Shown in pieces: positions 11,992-20,360 of a DNA stretch of 32,375 bases (its first letter is position 1; each line of letters starts with the position of its first letter). Made by a program: the position numbers and the translations under genes. Source of the stretch: Gammaproteobacteria bacterium. GTDB taxonomy: Bacteria; Pseudomonadota; Gammaproteobacteria; GCA-002705445; GCA-002716945. Location: assembly GCA_018670435.1 (NCBI GenBank), contig JABHRC010000025.1, forward strand, positions 1 to 32,375, written 5' to 3'. Under the pieces are notes generated by a model, which was not told the origin of the DNA, searched no databases, and was given only the letters and a program-made list of their open reading frames with translations.

Positions 11992-12666
11992 ATGGAAAAA
12001 GATTATCTAAATATTTTATCAAAAATAAATTCAGATATAGAAGAAATGTCTTTTGATAAAGCAGCAAGATTAATTATTGTAACCAAATCACAACCAATAA
12101 TAAGCATTAGAAAGCTTTTTGAGCTTGGTTATAATAGTTTTGGTGAAAATTATTTAGAAGAAGCAAGAGTTAAAATAAATGAAATGAATGAAGATGATAT
12201 TGAATGGCACTTTATAGGAAATATTCAATCAAATAAAATTAAAAAAATAGTAAAGATTTTTAGTTGGGTCCAAACAGTATCATCGTTAAAACATGCGAAA
12301 CTTTTAAATGAAGAATGTAAAAAAATAGATAAAAAGATTAATATTTGTATCCAAATTAATATCGATGATGAGGAATCAAAGGGCGGAATTGATATTAAAG
12401 ATGTTGATACTTTCATAGATAATATTTCTATATATGAGTTTTTATGTATTAGAGGTATTATGGCTATCCCATCCAAACTCAATGCTTTGAAAGAAAATGA
12501 AAATTCATATAATATACTTAAGTCAGAGTATGATAGATTAAGTGATAAATATAAAAGTGTTGATACTTTATCATTAGGTATGAGCAATGACTTTAGACTG
12601 GCACTAAATAAAGGCTCAAATATGATCAGAATCGGAAGTTTAATATTTGGTGAGAGAAAATTATGA
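11992..12666 (+). CDS. yggS: YggS/PROSC-family pyridoxal phosphate homeostasis protein
   Basis: A PLP-binding protein without known catalysis that buffers free pyridoxal phosphate and affects amino-acid metabolism. The 224-residue sequence shows the fold type III barrel motifs. These are the PLP lysine in IIVTKSQP (usually AVSKT), SFGENYLEEA, WHFIGNIQSNK, and the C-terminal LSLGMSNDFRLALNKGSNMIRIGSLIFG. Its last four bases overlap the start of proC (ATGA), the classic yggS-proC coupling. Confidence 0.96.
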   Translation: MEKDYLNILSKINSDIEEMSFDKAARLIIVTKSQPIISIRKLFELGYNSFGENYLEEARVKINEMNEDDIEWHFIGNIQSNKIKKIVKIFSWVQTVSSLKHAKLLNEECKKIDKKINICIQINIDDEESKGGIDIKDVDTFIDNISIYEFLCIRGIMAIPSKLNALKENENSYNILKSEYDRLSDKYKSVDTLSLGMSNDFRLALNKGSNMIRIGSLIFGERKL

Positions 12667-13469
12667 TAAAAGATATTTCGATTATTGGTGCTGGAAATTT
12701 ATCCCAATCTTTACTATATAGAATTGAACACTCTAAGGCTAACATTAAAATAAGATTATATGACAAAGACACCAAAAAAAATATATTAGCAAAAAAATCA
12801 AATGTATTATTTAATACTGATATTGATGATAAAATATCAAAAAGTAATATAATAATAATTGCAGTCAAACCTAATCAATATAAAGATGTCTGCGTTAATA
12901 TAAAAAAGCATAAGTCAGAATCATCTATAGTAGTTAGTCTAATGGCCGGTGTTAAAATTAAAAAGTTAATGAAAGAATTAGGATCTAAAACATCTATTAT
13001 AAGAGCAATGACAAATATTAATTCAAAATATGGAAATGCATCTACATTTATGTTTAAAAATAAGTTTTGCAAAAATAATACAATTAATATAGTGAAAACA
13101 TTTTTCAATATTTTTGGTACATCACATATACTCAAAAAAGAAATTGAAATTGATAAAGTTACAGCATTAATTGGTAGTGGTCCTGCTTATTTCATATATT
13201 TTTTAGAAGGCATAATTCAAACTTTTAAAAAGTTTGATTTTTCAGAAAATGATTCTAATGCTTATGCTAAAGAGTTATTTTATGGTACGGCTATTACATG
13301 TATGAATGAACAAAAAAGTCTTTTAAAAATCAAGAACTCTGTAGTTTCAAAAGGCGGAACAACAGATGCAGCATTAAAAAAGTTAACTACTCTAAAGTTT
13401 CAAAATATATTAGAAAAATCAATTAAAGAAGCTTATAGTAAAGCTAAACAACTAGGTAAAGATAAATAA
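12663..13469 (+). CDS. proC: Pyrroline-5-carboxylate reductase
   Basis: Reduces pyrroline-5-carboxylate to proline with NAD(P)H, the last step of proline synthesis. The 268-residue protein has an N-terminal Rossmann motif (ISIIGAGNLSQSLL), IIIAVKPNQYKDV, IIRAMTNINSKYGNAST (usually RxMPNTP), ALIGSGPAYFIYFLEG, and VVSKGGTTDAAL near the C-terminus. The usual MPN triplet is MTN here, a mild deviation in the substrate-side loop. It is coupled to yggS by a 4-base overlap and to yggT by a one-base TAATG junction. Confidence 0.95.
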   Translation: MIKDISIIGAGNLSQSLLYRIEHSKANIKIRLYDKDTKKNILAKKSNVLFNTDIDDKISKSNIIIIAVKPNQYKDVCVNIKKHKSESSIVVSLMAGVKIKKLMKELGSKTSIIRAMTNINSKYGNASTFMFKNKFCKNNTINIVKTFFNIFGTSHILKKEIEIDKVTALIGSGPAYFIYFLEGIIQTFKKFDFSENDSNAYAKELFYGTAITCMNEQKSLLKIKNSVVSKGGTTDAALKKLTTLKFQNILEKSIKEAYSKAKQLGKDK

Positions 13470-14038
13470 TGGAATCTTATGCGTCAAAACCAATAATATT
13501 TTTATTAATGACTATAGTGAGTTTTGCACAATTCCTATTCATACTCAGATTTCTATTCGAAGTAGCAAGGGTTTCTTATAATAATCCTATATCGCAATTA
13601 GTCGTAAAAGCAACTAGTCCTATTTTAATTCCATTTAGAATCATTCCTCTTTATATAGGAAGATTAGATATATCTATTATTATATTAATTACTGCCTTAA
13701 CTGCACTTAAGCTTTATATCAACCCCAACTTTAGTGGTTTTGAATATAGTTTTAATGCATTAATTATTGCCGGCTTTGGTTTCGCAATCAAAGAGGTTCT
13801 AGATATCTTGTGGTGGGCAGTAATCATAGGCGTCGTTGGAAGTTGGTTGTCAACATATAATCCCCATCCACTCTTTAATCTTGTTGATGAAGTCTGCAAT
13901 CCTATGTATAAACCAATAAGAAATATGCTACCTGATATGTCTGGTATAGATATATCTCCCATTATATTATTAGTGGCGTTAAATTTATTACAGATGATTA
14001 TATTGCCACCTATTTTTAATCTAACAAGGTATTTTTAA
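13469..14038 (+). CDS. yggT: YggT-family integral membrane protein
   Basis: A small inner-membrane protein of the YGGT family whose precise role is unsettled; it has been linked to osmotic tolerance and, in other bacteria, to membrane or division organisation. The 189 residues contain two copies of the YGGT unit. Each has hydrophobic segments and a short motif (SQLVVKATSPILIPFRIIPL in the first, LVDEVCNPMYKPIRNMLP in the second). Four or more membrane spans are evident. It is joined by one-base stop/start overlaps to proC upstream and metX downstream. This proC-yggT-metX order is an old gammaproteobacterial arrangement. Confidence 0.94.
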   Translation: MESYASKPIIFLLMTIVSFAQFLFILRFLFEVARVSYNNPISQLVVKATSPILIPFRIIPLYIGRLDISIIILITALTALKLYINPNFSGFEYSFNALIIAGFGFAIKEVLDILWWAVIIGVVGSWLSTYNPHPLFNLVDEVCNPMYKPIRNMLPDMSGIDISPIILLVALNLLQMIILPPIFNLTRYF

Positions 14039-15165
14039 TGGATGCTAATTCAATAAAAATTGTAAAGCCAACCAATGTTATTATTAAAAATCCTCTTAAA
14101 CTTTTATCGGGAAAGGTTTTAAGCGAATACAAACTTAAATATGAAACATATGGTTCTTTAAATTCTGATAAAAGCAATGCTGTTTTAATATGCCACGCAC
14201 TATCTGGTAATCATCATGTAGCAGGTTACTATGAAGGTGATGACAAACCAGGATGGTGGAATAATATGATTGGGCCAGGAAAACCAATAGATACTGATAA
14301 ATTATTTATAGTATGTGTAAATAATTTAGGTGGATGCCATGGTTCAACAGGGCCGACAAGTATTAATCCTATAACTAATAAGATCTATGGTTCTGATTTC
14401 CCAATGATGACAGTCAGTGATTGGGTGGAATCTCAAAAAGAATTAATGGATGTGCTTAAGATCCCATTCTGGAAGTTTGTTGTCGGTGGAAGTCTAGGGG
14501 GAATGCAGGCATTACAGTGGTCCTTCCAGTATCCAAAATTAATACATAATTGTATAGCCATTGCTGCAGCTCCCAAATTAACTGCTCAGAATATAGCATT
14601 CAATGAAATTGCACGACAAGCGATTATGAAAGACCCAAATTGGCATAATGGTAACTATTTAGAAAAAGGTGTGATGCCAAATCAAGGTTTATCATTAGCC
14701 AGGATGTTAGGCCACATAACATATCTTTCTGATGAATCCATGAGAGAAAAATTTGGTAGAGATCTAAAAAATTCAAAATTAGGTTTCAATTATGATGTGG
14801 AATTTCAAATTGAAAGTTACCTGAGATATCAAGGTGAGAAATTTGTAACTGGGTTTGATGCAAATACGTATTTATTAATGACAAAATCATTAGATTACTT
14901 TGATCCAGTAAAAGATATGTCGGATAATTTAATAAAAAATCTATGTGAGTGCAAATCAAATTTTTTAATTGTATCTTTCACATCAGACTGGAGATTCCCA
15001 CCAAAACGCTCAAAAGAAATTGTTAAATTATTATTAGATAATAAAAGAAATGTCAGTTATTCTGAAATATCTGCTGAAGGTGGTCATGATGCATTTCTCA
15101 TGGACAATAAAGATTATTTTGATGTTATGGCATCTTTTATTATGGAGTCTAGCAATGGCATTTAG
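14038..15165 (+). CDS. metX: Homoserine O-acyltransferase (MetX; acetyl or succinyl)
   Basis: Acylates homoserine as the first committed step of methionine synthesis. The 375-residue alpha/beta hydrolase has HALSGNHHVAGYYEG, the nucleophile elbow GGSLGGMQ (S152), the acidic residue in FTSDWRFPPKRSKEI, and the histidine in GGHDAFL. The SDWRF-x-P-x-RS-x-EI form resembles the Pseudomonas subgroup, reported to use succinyl-CoA. Donor choice cannot be proven from sequence alone, so succinyl is an inference. It overlaps metW by 11 bases. The metX-metW pair is typical of gamma- and betaproteobacteria that lack metA. Confidence 0.95.
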   Translation: MDANSIKIVKPTNVIIKNPLKLLSGKVLSEYKLKYETYGSLNSDKSNAVLICHALSGNHHVAGYYEGDDKPGWWNNMIGPGKPIDTDKLFIVCVNNLGGCHGSTGPTSINPITNKIYGSDFPMMTVSDWVESQKELMDVLKIPFWKFVVGGSLGGMQALQWSFQYPKLIHNCIAIAAAPKLTAQNIAFNEIARQAIMKDPNWHNGNYLEKGVMPNQGLSLARMLGHITYLSDESMREKFGRDLKNSKLGFNYDVEFQIESYLRYQGEKFVTGFDANTYLLMTKSLDYFDPVKDMSDNLIKNLCECKSNFLIVSFTSDWRFPPKRSKEIVKLLLDNKRNVSYSEISAEGGHDAFLMDNKDYFDVMASFIMESSNGI

Positions 15166-15748
15166 AAAAGATCTGTTACTGATTAGTTCATGGATAAAAC
15201 CTAATACAAAAGTACTTGATTTAGGTTGTGGGAATGGAGAACTATTAAAGATTTTAAAACAAGAAAAAAATATAAGTGGGTATGGAATAGATAATGATAT
15301 TGATAATATTAAATTATCTCTTAAAAATAATGTGAATGTATTACAAATAGACTTAGATAATGGACTTGAAGATTTTGAATTTGAATATTTTGATTATGTC
15401 GTATTAGCTCAGTCATTACAGGTAATTAAAAACCCAAAAGAATTATTAAATCAAATGCTGAGAATTGGTAAAGAAATAATAGTATCATTCCCGAACATGG
15501 GACATTGGTCATCAAGAATTCAATTACTTACATCTGGAATAATGCCTGTAACTGGAAATTTACCTTATAGCTGGCATGATACTCCTAATATTCATTTATG
15601 TACTATCAAAGATTTTTTAATATTTTGTGAAAAAAATGATTTTGAAATACTTGAAAAAAACATCACTGATAATAATCAGAGATGCAATTTATTTACTAAA
15701 CTTATGCCTAACCTTTTTGGGCAGATAGCAACCTTTAGAATTAAATAA
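15155..15748 (+). CDS. metW: MetW, methionine biosynthesis partner of MetX
   Basis: A class I SAM-binding methyltransferase-fold protein that accompanies MetX; it is needed for or stimulates homoserine acylation in several species. The track ORF starts at 15050 within metX. The true start is the ATG at 15155, giving MAFRKDLLLISSWIKPNTKVLDLGCGNGELL, the standard MetW N-terminus, and a 197-residue protein. SAM-binding motif I is LDLGCGNG (21-28). FPNMGHWSSRIQLLTSGIMPVTGNLPYSWHDTPNIHLCTIKDF is characteristic. Its TAA (15746-15748) directly abuts the TAG of the opposing TerB-like gene, leaving no intergenic sequence. Confidence 0.95.
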   Translation: MAFRKDLLLISSWIKPNTKVLDLGCGNGELLKILKQEKNISGYGIDNDIDNIKLSLKNNVNVLQIDLDNGLEDFEFEYFDYVVLAQSLQVIKNPKELLNQMLRIGKEIIVSFPNMGHWSSRIQLLTSGIMPVTGNLPYSWHDTPNIHLCTIKDFLIFCEKNDFEILEKNITDNNQRCNLFTKLMPNLFGQIATFRIK

Positions 15749-16201
15749 CTATCGTAGCTTTGCTTTTATAAAGTCTGTATGTTTGATATATAATAAATCA
15801 GATATTTTTCTAATAGTATAATCTTCATATTTATCTATTCTTCCATCTGCATAAGCTACATCCCATAGCATCTTTATTAAATCTTTTTTTTCAGAATATG
15901 AACATTCATTATTAACAATTTCAGTAAAATCATGAAGTGATATCATTTCGTTATTTTTTTGATCAGCCAGAGTAATTACTAATTTAATTTGATCATCGTT
16001 TAATGAGAATTCCTTTTTGAGCAGATCTATAATCTTGCTCTTCTCCAAATCATCATACTCATCATCAGATTTAGAAACCTCAATTAGAAATATACATATA
16101 GATAGGATTTTTTCATCATCAAAACTTTCAATATCTTTTTGCGTAATGTTTGTTTTATTATTTAAAGAAAGACTTTTAAAAATATCTGAAAATATTTTCA
16201 T
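15749..16201 (-). CDS. TerB-like domain protein
   Basis: A 150-residue all-helical acidic protein resembling the TerB/DjlA N-terminal domain family. The visible pattern is two similar helical acidic segments: CIFLIEVSKSDDEYDDLEKSKIIDLLKKEFSL, and the more typical LIKMLWDVAYADGRIDKYEDYTIRKISDLLYI with its YADG-x-I-x-x-x-E motif. Such domains are thought to bind metal or act as adaptors near the membrane; no enzymatic residues are evident. No other ter genes are nearby, so tellurite resistance should not be assumed. It lies 6 bases downstream of hspQ on the same strand and ends head-on against metW. Confidence 0.72.
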   Translation of the reverse strand: MKIFSDIFKSLSLNNKTNITQKDIESFDDEKILSICIFLIEVSKSDDEYDDLEKSKIIDLLKKEFSLNDDQIKLVITLADQKNNEMISLHDFTEIVNNECSYSEKKDLIKMLWDVAYADGRIDKYEDYTIRKISDLLYIKHTDFIKAKLR

Positions 16202-16207
16202 AAGATA

Positions 16208-16537
16208 TTAATTAAAGTTTTGTTTTAGTGAATATGACCCACTGTTATCATATTCATTAAAGAAAATCTCAACGAATGGATGATCTATAGGGTCTGTACT
16301 TTCATCGCTCAAGAGATTACTTTCTGCCACATATGTTTCATTACCTTGCCCATGAACAAGAACATGATACCAAGGCTTATTTTTATTAGGTTTTGATTTG
16401 GCTACATTTTCATACCATTCATCTGTTCCCTGAAAATATGGGTCAGCGTCTACAATAACTCCCCTATATCTAAACTTAGAATGAGATACAATTTGACCTA
16501 ATTTGAATTCTGCTTTTTGTTTTAATGGTGTGTCCAT
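16208..16537 (-). CDS. hspQ: Heat shock protein HspQ
   Basis: HspQ (YccV family) is a small heat-shock-induced protein that in enterobacteria activates or modifies Lon protease specificity; it was first described as binding hemimethylated DNA. The 109 residues match the family. FKLGQIVSHSKFRYRGVIVDADPYFQGTDEWY and KPWYHVLVHGQGNETYVAESNL are near-diagnostic, and the C-terminus HPFVEIFFNEYDNSGSY is also typical. It is preceded by a 52-base gap with a sigma-32-like element, which fits heat induction. A TerB-like gene follows 6 bases downstream. Confidence 0.95.
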   Translation of the reverse strand: MDTPLKQKAEFKLGQIVSHSKFRYRGVIVDADPYFQGTDEWYENVAKSKPNKNKPWYHVLVHGQGNETYVAESNLLSDESTDPIDHPFVEIFFNEYDNSGSYSLKQNFN

Positions 16538-16543
16538 AACTCT

Positions 16544-16573
16544 ATTATATGGTCTATATGCTGATATTTAAAG
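16544..16573 (-). promoter_or_regulatory. Candidate heat-shock (sigma-32-like) or sigma-70 promoter of hspQ
   Basis: Reading the minus strand, CTTTAAA (16573-16567) is followed after 14 bases by CCATATAA (16552-16545). This compares with the sigma-32 consensus CTTGAAA-N13/14-CCCATNT. The same stretch contains an exact TATAAT (16549-16544) with TTTAAA 17 bases upstream, so a sigma-70 reading is equally possible. The -10 box lies only 6 bases before the ATG, implying a leaderless or nearly leaderless transcript if it is used. Confidence 0.35.
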
Positions 16574-16589
16574 CATTCAATCAAATATA

Positions 16590-18149
16590 TTAATCATATA
16601 GGAGCGTAATGTTAATGCGCCTATTTTCATAAGATTCATTAAAATCAAAATCATCTGTTTCGTGAAATAATTGAGAATTAAAGATGACAGCTCTGTTTTC
16701 CTTATATGGTATTACCATACTATCAACATTGTTATCTTTAAGCATTTTACGAATTAGTGGAGAATTATCTTTATTATTATAAGAATCAAAGTCAGAATTT
16801 TTAGGAGGTAACTTATTCCATATCCTTAAACCACCTCTATCTTTATTTAAATTTCCTTCCTCTGGTGTAATCCAGAAATTAACATTTATTGATGCCTGAT
16901 CAGCATGAATATTAGTTCCCCCCTTTTGACTCTCATATTTGAATATCCAGGCTTGAGTTAATCTAAATTCTTTAAATATATTTTTATAAGTTACACGTAA
17001 ATCTTCGCTTAATCGAAGTATAAACTCATTTGACAAGCCTTTTGATAAAAAAGCTGCCACATATCCTCCGTCATATGGATATTTAAATATATTTGCATTC
17101 CTACAAAATTTTTGTAGTTCTTTTAATGCAGTATTACTTAAAAGATTATCAACCACTAATATTTCTGGTTGACTATTTAAGTATTTAGACTCTAATGAAG
17201 AAATATTATTTTCTTTATTTAAAAGGTTACGAGAAATATTTTTTGGTGGCTTATTATATAATATTTTAAAAATATCTTTCTTTATCTCTTCAGTGACATC
17301 ATCCATCACTAAACTATTTGTCGATATCTTTTTATATAGATTTTCCAATAAACCATAATACTCTTTAGTAAATTTAGGGTTTCTAATATCATCAGTATCA
17401 TTATCAATATGTGTTAACTGCTCGTATTCATGGGTTATAAGAATAGATAGAGATTTGATATCGGAGAGATACTTATTTGAGTTATTATCAATATAATATT
17501 TTTCAGAATGGTTTAGGTTCAATACTTTTTTAAATAATTTATCGGCTTCATTTATTTCTCCTAACCATAATGAACTCATTCCTAACATTAGATAAGCATC
17601 AGCATATTTTTCGTCTCTTTCTATCGCAAGTAAAAAATATTTTTTTGAGCTATGTAAATGAGTTAATGATCTATCGCTCTGAAACATATACTGATAAACT
17701 TCCCCTATTCTCTGGGGAGCTTCTGCAAACAAAATATCTGCATTAGATGATTTTTCTAAATAATTTAAAGCTTCTTCATATTTATCGCTTTCAATATATA
17801 AATTAGCGCAGTTAAAAAGAGCTTTATAATTGTTACTATCTATAGATATGGCATTTTTAAAATATTTCTCAGAATTAACAAAGTTTTTTATATTTTTATA
17901 GGCTATACCTAAATTATTATTTGCTTCATAGTTATTAGGTTCTATTGATATTGCTTTTTCTAAAAAAGTAATTGCTTCCTCAAATTGCATTTTTTGAGAC
18001 AGTATGCATCCATGAAGATGATTCGCTTGGAAATTATTGGCATCACCATTTATTACTAACTGATAAATCTTATCTGCATCATCTAATTTCCCTTGATGAT
18101 GAAGAGCGAGAGCATTATTTAATAATTCGTTTATATTTATTTGGTTCAT
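16590..18149 (-). CDS. TPR-repeat protein with C-terminal 2-oxoglutarate/Fe(II) oxygenase domain
   Basis: A predicted soluble protein of 519 residues from the second ATG (522 from the first). Residues ~10-215 hold TPR repeats (for example FEEAITFLEKAISIEPNNYEANNNLGIAYKNIKNF), a protein-binding scaffold. Residues ~330-520 form a putative 2OG-Fe(II) dioxygenase. Its H-x-D pair is NIHADQASINVNFWITPEEGN (H418, D420, counted from the first ATG). The distal histidine is in SQLFHETD (H499), and an arginine for 2-oxoglutarate follows in RRINITL. Family knowledge suggests protein or small-molecule hydroxylation; the substrate is unknown. The first ATG (18158) begins on the discriminator base of tRNA-Phe, so I prefer the ATG at 18149. 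With tRNA-Phe immediately upstream on the same strand, expression probably comes from tRNA-containing transcripts. Confidence 0.85.
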   Translation of the reverse strand: MNQININELLNNALALHHQGKLDDADKIYQLVINGDANNFQANHLHGCILSQKMQFEEAITFLEKAISIEPNNYEANNNLGIAYKNIKNFVNSEKYFKNAISIDSNNYKALFNCANLYIESDKYEEALNYLEKSSNADILFAEAPQRIGEVYQYMFQSDRSLTHLHSSKKYFLLAIERDEKYADAYLMLGMSSLWLGEINEADKLFKKVLNLNHSEKYYIDNNSNKYLSDIKSLSILITHEYEQLTHIDNDTDDIRNPKFTKEYYGLLENLYKKISTNSLVMDDVTEEIKKDIFKILYNKPPKNISRNLLNKENNISSLESKYLNSQPEILVVDNLLSNTALKELQKFCRNANIFKYPYDGGYVAAFLSKGLSNEFILRLSEDLRVTYKNIFKEFRLTQAWIFKYESQKGGTNIHADQASINVNFWITPEEGNLNKDRGGLRIWNKLPPKNSDFDSYNNKDNSPLIRKMLKDNNVDSMVIPYKENRAVIFNSQLFHETDDFDFNESYENRRINITLLYD

Positions 18150-18157
18150 ATATTTCA

Positions 18158-18230
<73 letters not shown>

Positions 18231-18237
18231 TTAAATA

Positions 18238-18507
18238 TTATTTTTTCTCTGGCACGAACCCCTCTGGGGCCTTAGAACCTTCTCCGAATAGAAACTTCTC
18301 CATCTCTTCTTCAAGAAATTTTCTAGACTTTGGGTCTACTGGCGTTAATCTCATTTCATTAATTAGCATTGTTTGATGATCCATCCATAATTGCCAAGCT
18401 TCAGCAGAAATATTTTCCATTATTTTAACACCAATATCGCCCGGATATGGTTGATAGTCCAACGCTTCAGATTCTTTTTGTAATTTAACACAATTAATTA
18501 TAGTCAT
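18238..18507 (-). CDS. yggX: Fe(II)-trafficking protein YggX
   Basis: A small protein protecting iron-sulfur clusters from oxidative damage, proposed to handle labile iron. The track ORF is extended upstream inside mutY. The true start is the ATG at 18507, giving 89 residues. The sequence lines up with E. coli YggX, with conserved INCVKLQKESEALDYQPYPG (including the cysteine), ISAEAWQLW, HQTMLINEMRL and RKFLEEEMEKFLF. It overlaps the 3' end of mutY by 14 bases. The mutY-yggX pairing is common in gammaproteobacteria and makes sense functionally because MutY carries a 4Fe-4S cluster. Confidence 0.96.
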   Translation of the reverse strand: MTIINCVKLQKESEALDYQPYPGDIGVKIMENISAEAWQLWMDHQTMLINEMRLTPVDPKSRKFLEEEMEKFLFGEGSKAPEGFVPEKK

Positions 18508-19561
18508 ATATACTCTTATATTGATTAAATATTTTATCTTGATATTTGGGTATTCCAAAATCAATGTCTGATAGATTATACCAATTATCCTCAGATAGGC
18601 TAACCTTTTTATGGTATTTGATATTACATAATATTGCATTGAAGGTAAATGTGATGTGCGATAGCTTATGTGAAAACGTGAAGATATCATATTCTATGAA
18701 TTCTTCTATCTTGTGTGACTTGCTCCATCTCATTAAATCTGACTCATTATGAAAAACTGGTGATGAATAAAGGCCTCTCCATAAATTATCATAAGATATT
18801 TTCTCAAGATAGAATTCACCTTTATTATTTATAATTACCAATGACCAAATATTCTTTTCTGTAATTTTGGTTTTCTTAGACTTATATGCAGAACCTGATT
18901 TGTATGGATAAGAACTACATTGCTTTTTAACAGGACACTTATTACATAATGGGTTAGATTTTTTACATACTAATGAGCCAATATCCATATATGCCTGGAT
19001 GAAATCTGAAGGCCTATTTACCGATAGCAAATATTGCGATAACTCCCATAAACTATTTAAATTAGAATTATTTATTTCTAAAGAAAAAAATCTTGATAAA
19101 AATCTTTTTACGTTACCATCTAGGATTGAATAATGGCCATTTCCGCTAAAAGTCATTATTGCTGATGCTGTTGTCCTTCCAATGCCTGGCAATGTTAATA
19201 TTTCATCATAACTTTTTGGAAACTCTCTATTGAACTCATTTTGTATTCTTATTGATGTTTTATATATATTTTCGGCTCTTCTATAAAATCCTAGCCCACT
19301 CCATATTTTCATAATATCATTAAGGCTTGCCTGAAACAGAGACTCAAGATCAGGGTATTGATCTATAAATTTTTTATAATATGGGACAGCTGACTGTACC
19401 TGTGTCTGCTGAAGCATAATCTCAGATATCCAAATTTTATATATATCTTTTCCTTTCCATGGCAGGTCATGTCTTCCATTGGCATCATACCAATCTAAGA
19501 TTTTTTTTCTAATTAAAGCTCTCTTTTTAGAAGGGCAGTTTAATTTTATCTCTAAGCTCAT
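18494..19561 (-). CDS. mutY: Adenine DNA glycosylase MutY
   Basis: Removes adenine mispaired with 8-oxoguanine or guanine. The 355-residue protein has the catalytic glutamate E47 (ISEIMLQQTQV), the helix-hairpin-helix LPGIGRTTASAI (~124-135), and the catalytic aspartate D148 (SILDGNVKR). The 4Fe-4S ligands are C199, C206, C209 and C215 (C-x6-C-x2-C-x5-C). The C-terminal NUDIX-like domain recognising 8-oxoG shows FSHKLSHITF. The only suitable ATG, at 19561, lies 35 bases inside the asmA-like gene. No other start codon fits before the conserved KILDWYDANGRHDLPW. Genes read asmA-mutY-yggX, as in many relatives. Confidence 0.97.
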   Translation of the reverse strand: MSLEIKLNCPSKKRALIRKKILDWYDANGRHDLPWKGKDIYKIWISEIMLQQTQVQSAVPYYKKFIDQYPDLESLFQASLNDIMKIWSGLGFYRRAENIYKTSIRIQNEFNREFPKSYDEILTLPGIGRTTASAIMTFSGNGHYSILDGNVKRFLSRFFSLEINNSNLNSLWELSQYLLSVNRPSDFIQAYMDIGSLVCKKSNPLCNKCPVKKQCSSYPYKSGSAYKSKKTKITEKNIWSLVIINNKGEFYLEKISYDNLWRGLYSSPVFHNESDLMRWSKSHKIEEFIEYDIFTFSHKLSHITFTFNAILCNIKYHKKVSLSEDNWYNLSDIDFGIPKYQDKIFNQYKSIYDYN

Positions 19562-20360
19562 CTATTACTTTATCTTGTATTTCATCTATAATTTTTTCTT
19601 TGATAGGTTCAATTTTTTTTATTATTATATGATTTAAGTCAATAGAAACTGAAATATCATCTAATGTTCCTGAAACTACCATTGGTAATTCTTCATTGAC
19701 TAGCTCAACGGGATAATTAGCTTGATACAAGCTAATTATTTTTTCATATGGTTTAATTTTTCCAATAAAAATAAATTCTGCTTCCTTCGTAAGTATATCT
19801 ATAGATCCATTTCCTCTTGCTTCCATTGTTTCAGTTTCTATATAAATATCACTTATCATCATATTATCTTCTATAACTTTCACTTTTGCAGACATGTTTT
19901 TAATATTTGTTACTTTTTTATCAGCACCAGTGAATGATGAAAAATTTAGCAAAGAGTATGTTTTCATCAAAACATCATCAACATTTATCCCATAATATTT
20001 AAAATCATATGCTCTTATATAGTTTACATCTATCATTTTATTCATTAGTTTTTTTACTGATAAAGAAAGGTCAATTAGTGAAACCTCTATCTTCATATTT
20101 GTTAATGACGCAACAGACTGTTTATGTGAACTAGAAGGTATATTAAAAACTTGTATATCAGGTACTAGAACCTTTATATCAGGATAATATGATGCTTTTA
20201 TGTCACCATTAATTATGAGACTATACTTTGTTTTAGAAGAAACATATTTAATAATATGTTCCTTATAATCATTAGGATTAAATATAAAAAAAAGATACAT
20301 AGCTGCCAGTGATAACAATGTAACTAATACATATAAAGATTTGAATAAGATTTTTTTCAT
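19527..20360 (-). CDS. Short AsmA-family protein
   Basis: A 277-residue inner-membrane-anchored protein. One N-terminal transmembrane segment (residues ~7-27) is followed by the AsmA N-terminal signature NPNDYKEHIIKYVSSKTKYSLIINGDIKASYYPDIKVLVPDI. The C-terminal part (ELPMVVSGTLDDISVSIDLNHII) resembles the end of AsmA proteins. E. coli AsmA is about 617 residues, so the repetitive central groove is mostly absent. AsmA-like proteins are implicated in phospholipid transport to the outer membrane and in outer-membrane homeostasis; whether this short form can span the periplasm is doubtful. It starts on the last base of moaC (TAATG) and its end overlaps mutY by 35 bases. Confidence 0.82.
   Translation of the reverse strand: MKKILFKSLYVLVTLLSLAAMYLFFIFNPNDYKEHIIKYVSSKTKYSLIINGDIKASYYPDIKVLVPDIQVFNIPSSSHKQSVASLTNMKIEVSLIDLSLSVKKLMNKMIDVNYIRAYDFKYYGINVDDVLMKTYSLLNFSSFTGADKKVTNIKNMSAKVKVIEDNMMISDIYIETETMEARGNGSIDILTKEAEFIFIGKIKPYEKIISLYQANYPVELVNEELPMVVSGTLDDISVSIDLNHIIIKKIEPIKEKIIDEIQDKVIDELRDKIKLPF

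Noticed and set aside
12225-12587. Minus-strand ORF of 120 codons within yggS
   Set aside because: It is antisense to clear YggS motifs and resembles no known protein.
15050-15154. N-terminal extension of metW in the ORF track
   Set aside because: It is the out-of-frame shadow of the metX 3' end; the standard MetW N-terminus begins at 15155.
15749-16201. Tellurite resistance function for the TerB-like gene
   Set aside because: The domain occurs in many contexts and no terC, terD or terZ genes are nearby.
18508-18690. 61-residue N-terminal extension of yggX
   Set aside because: It is an antiparallel-independent shadow frame within mutY; YggX homologues begin at the MTIINCVKLQ position.
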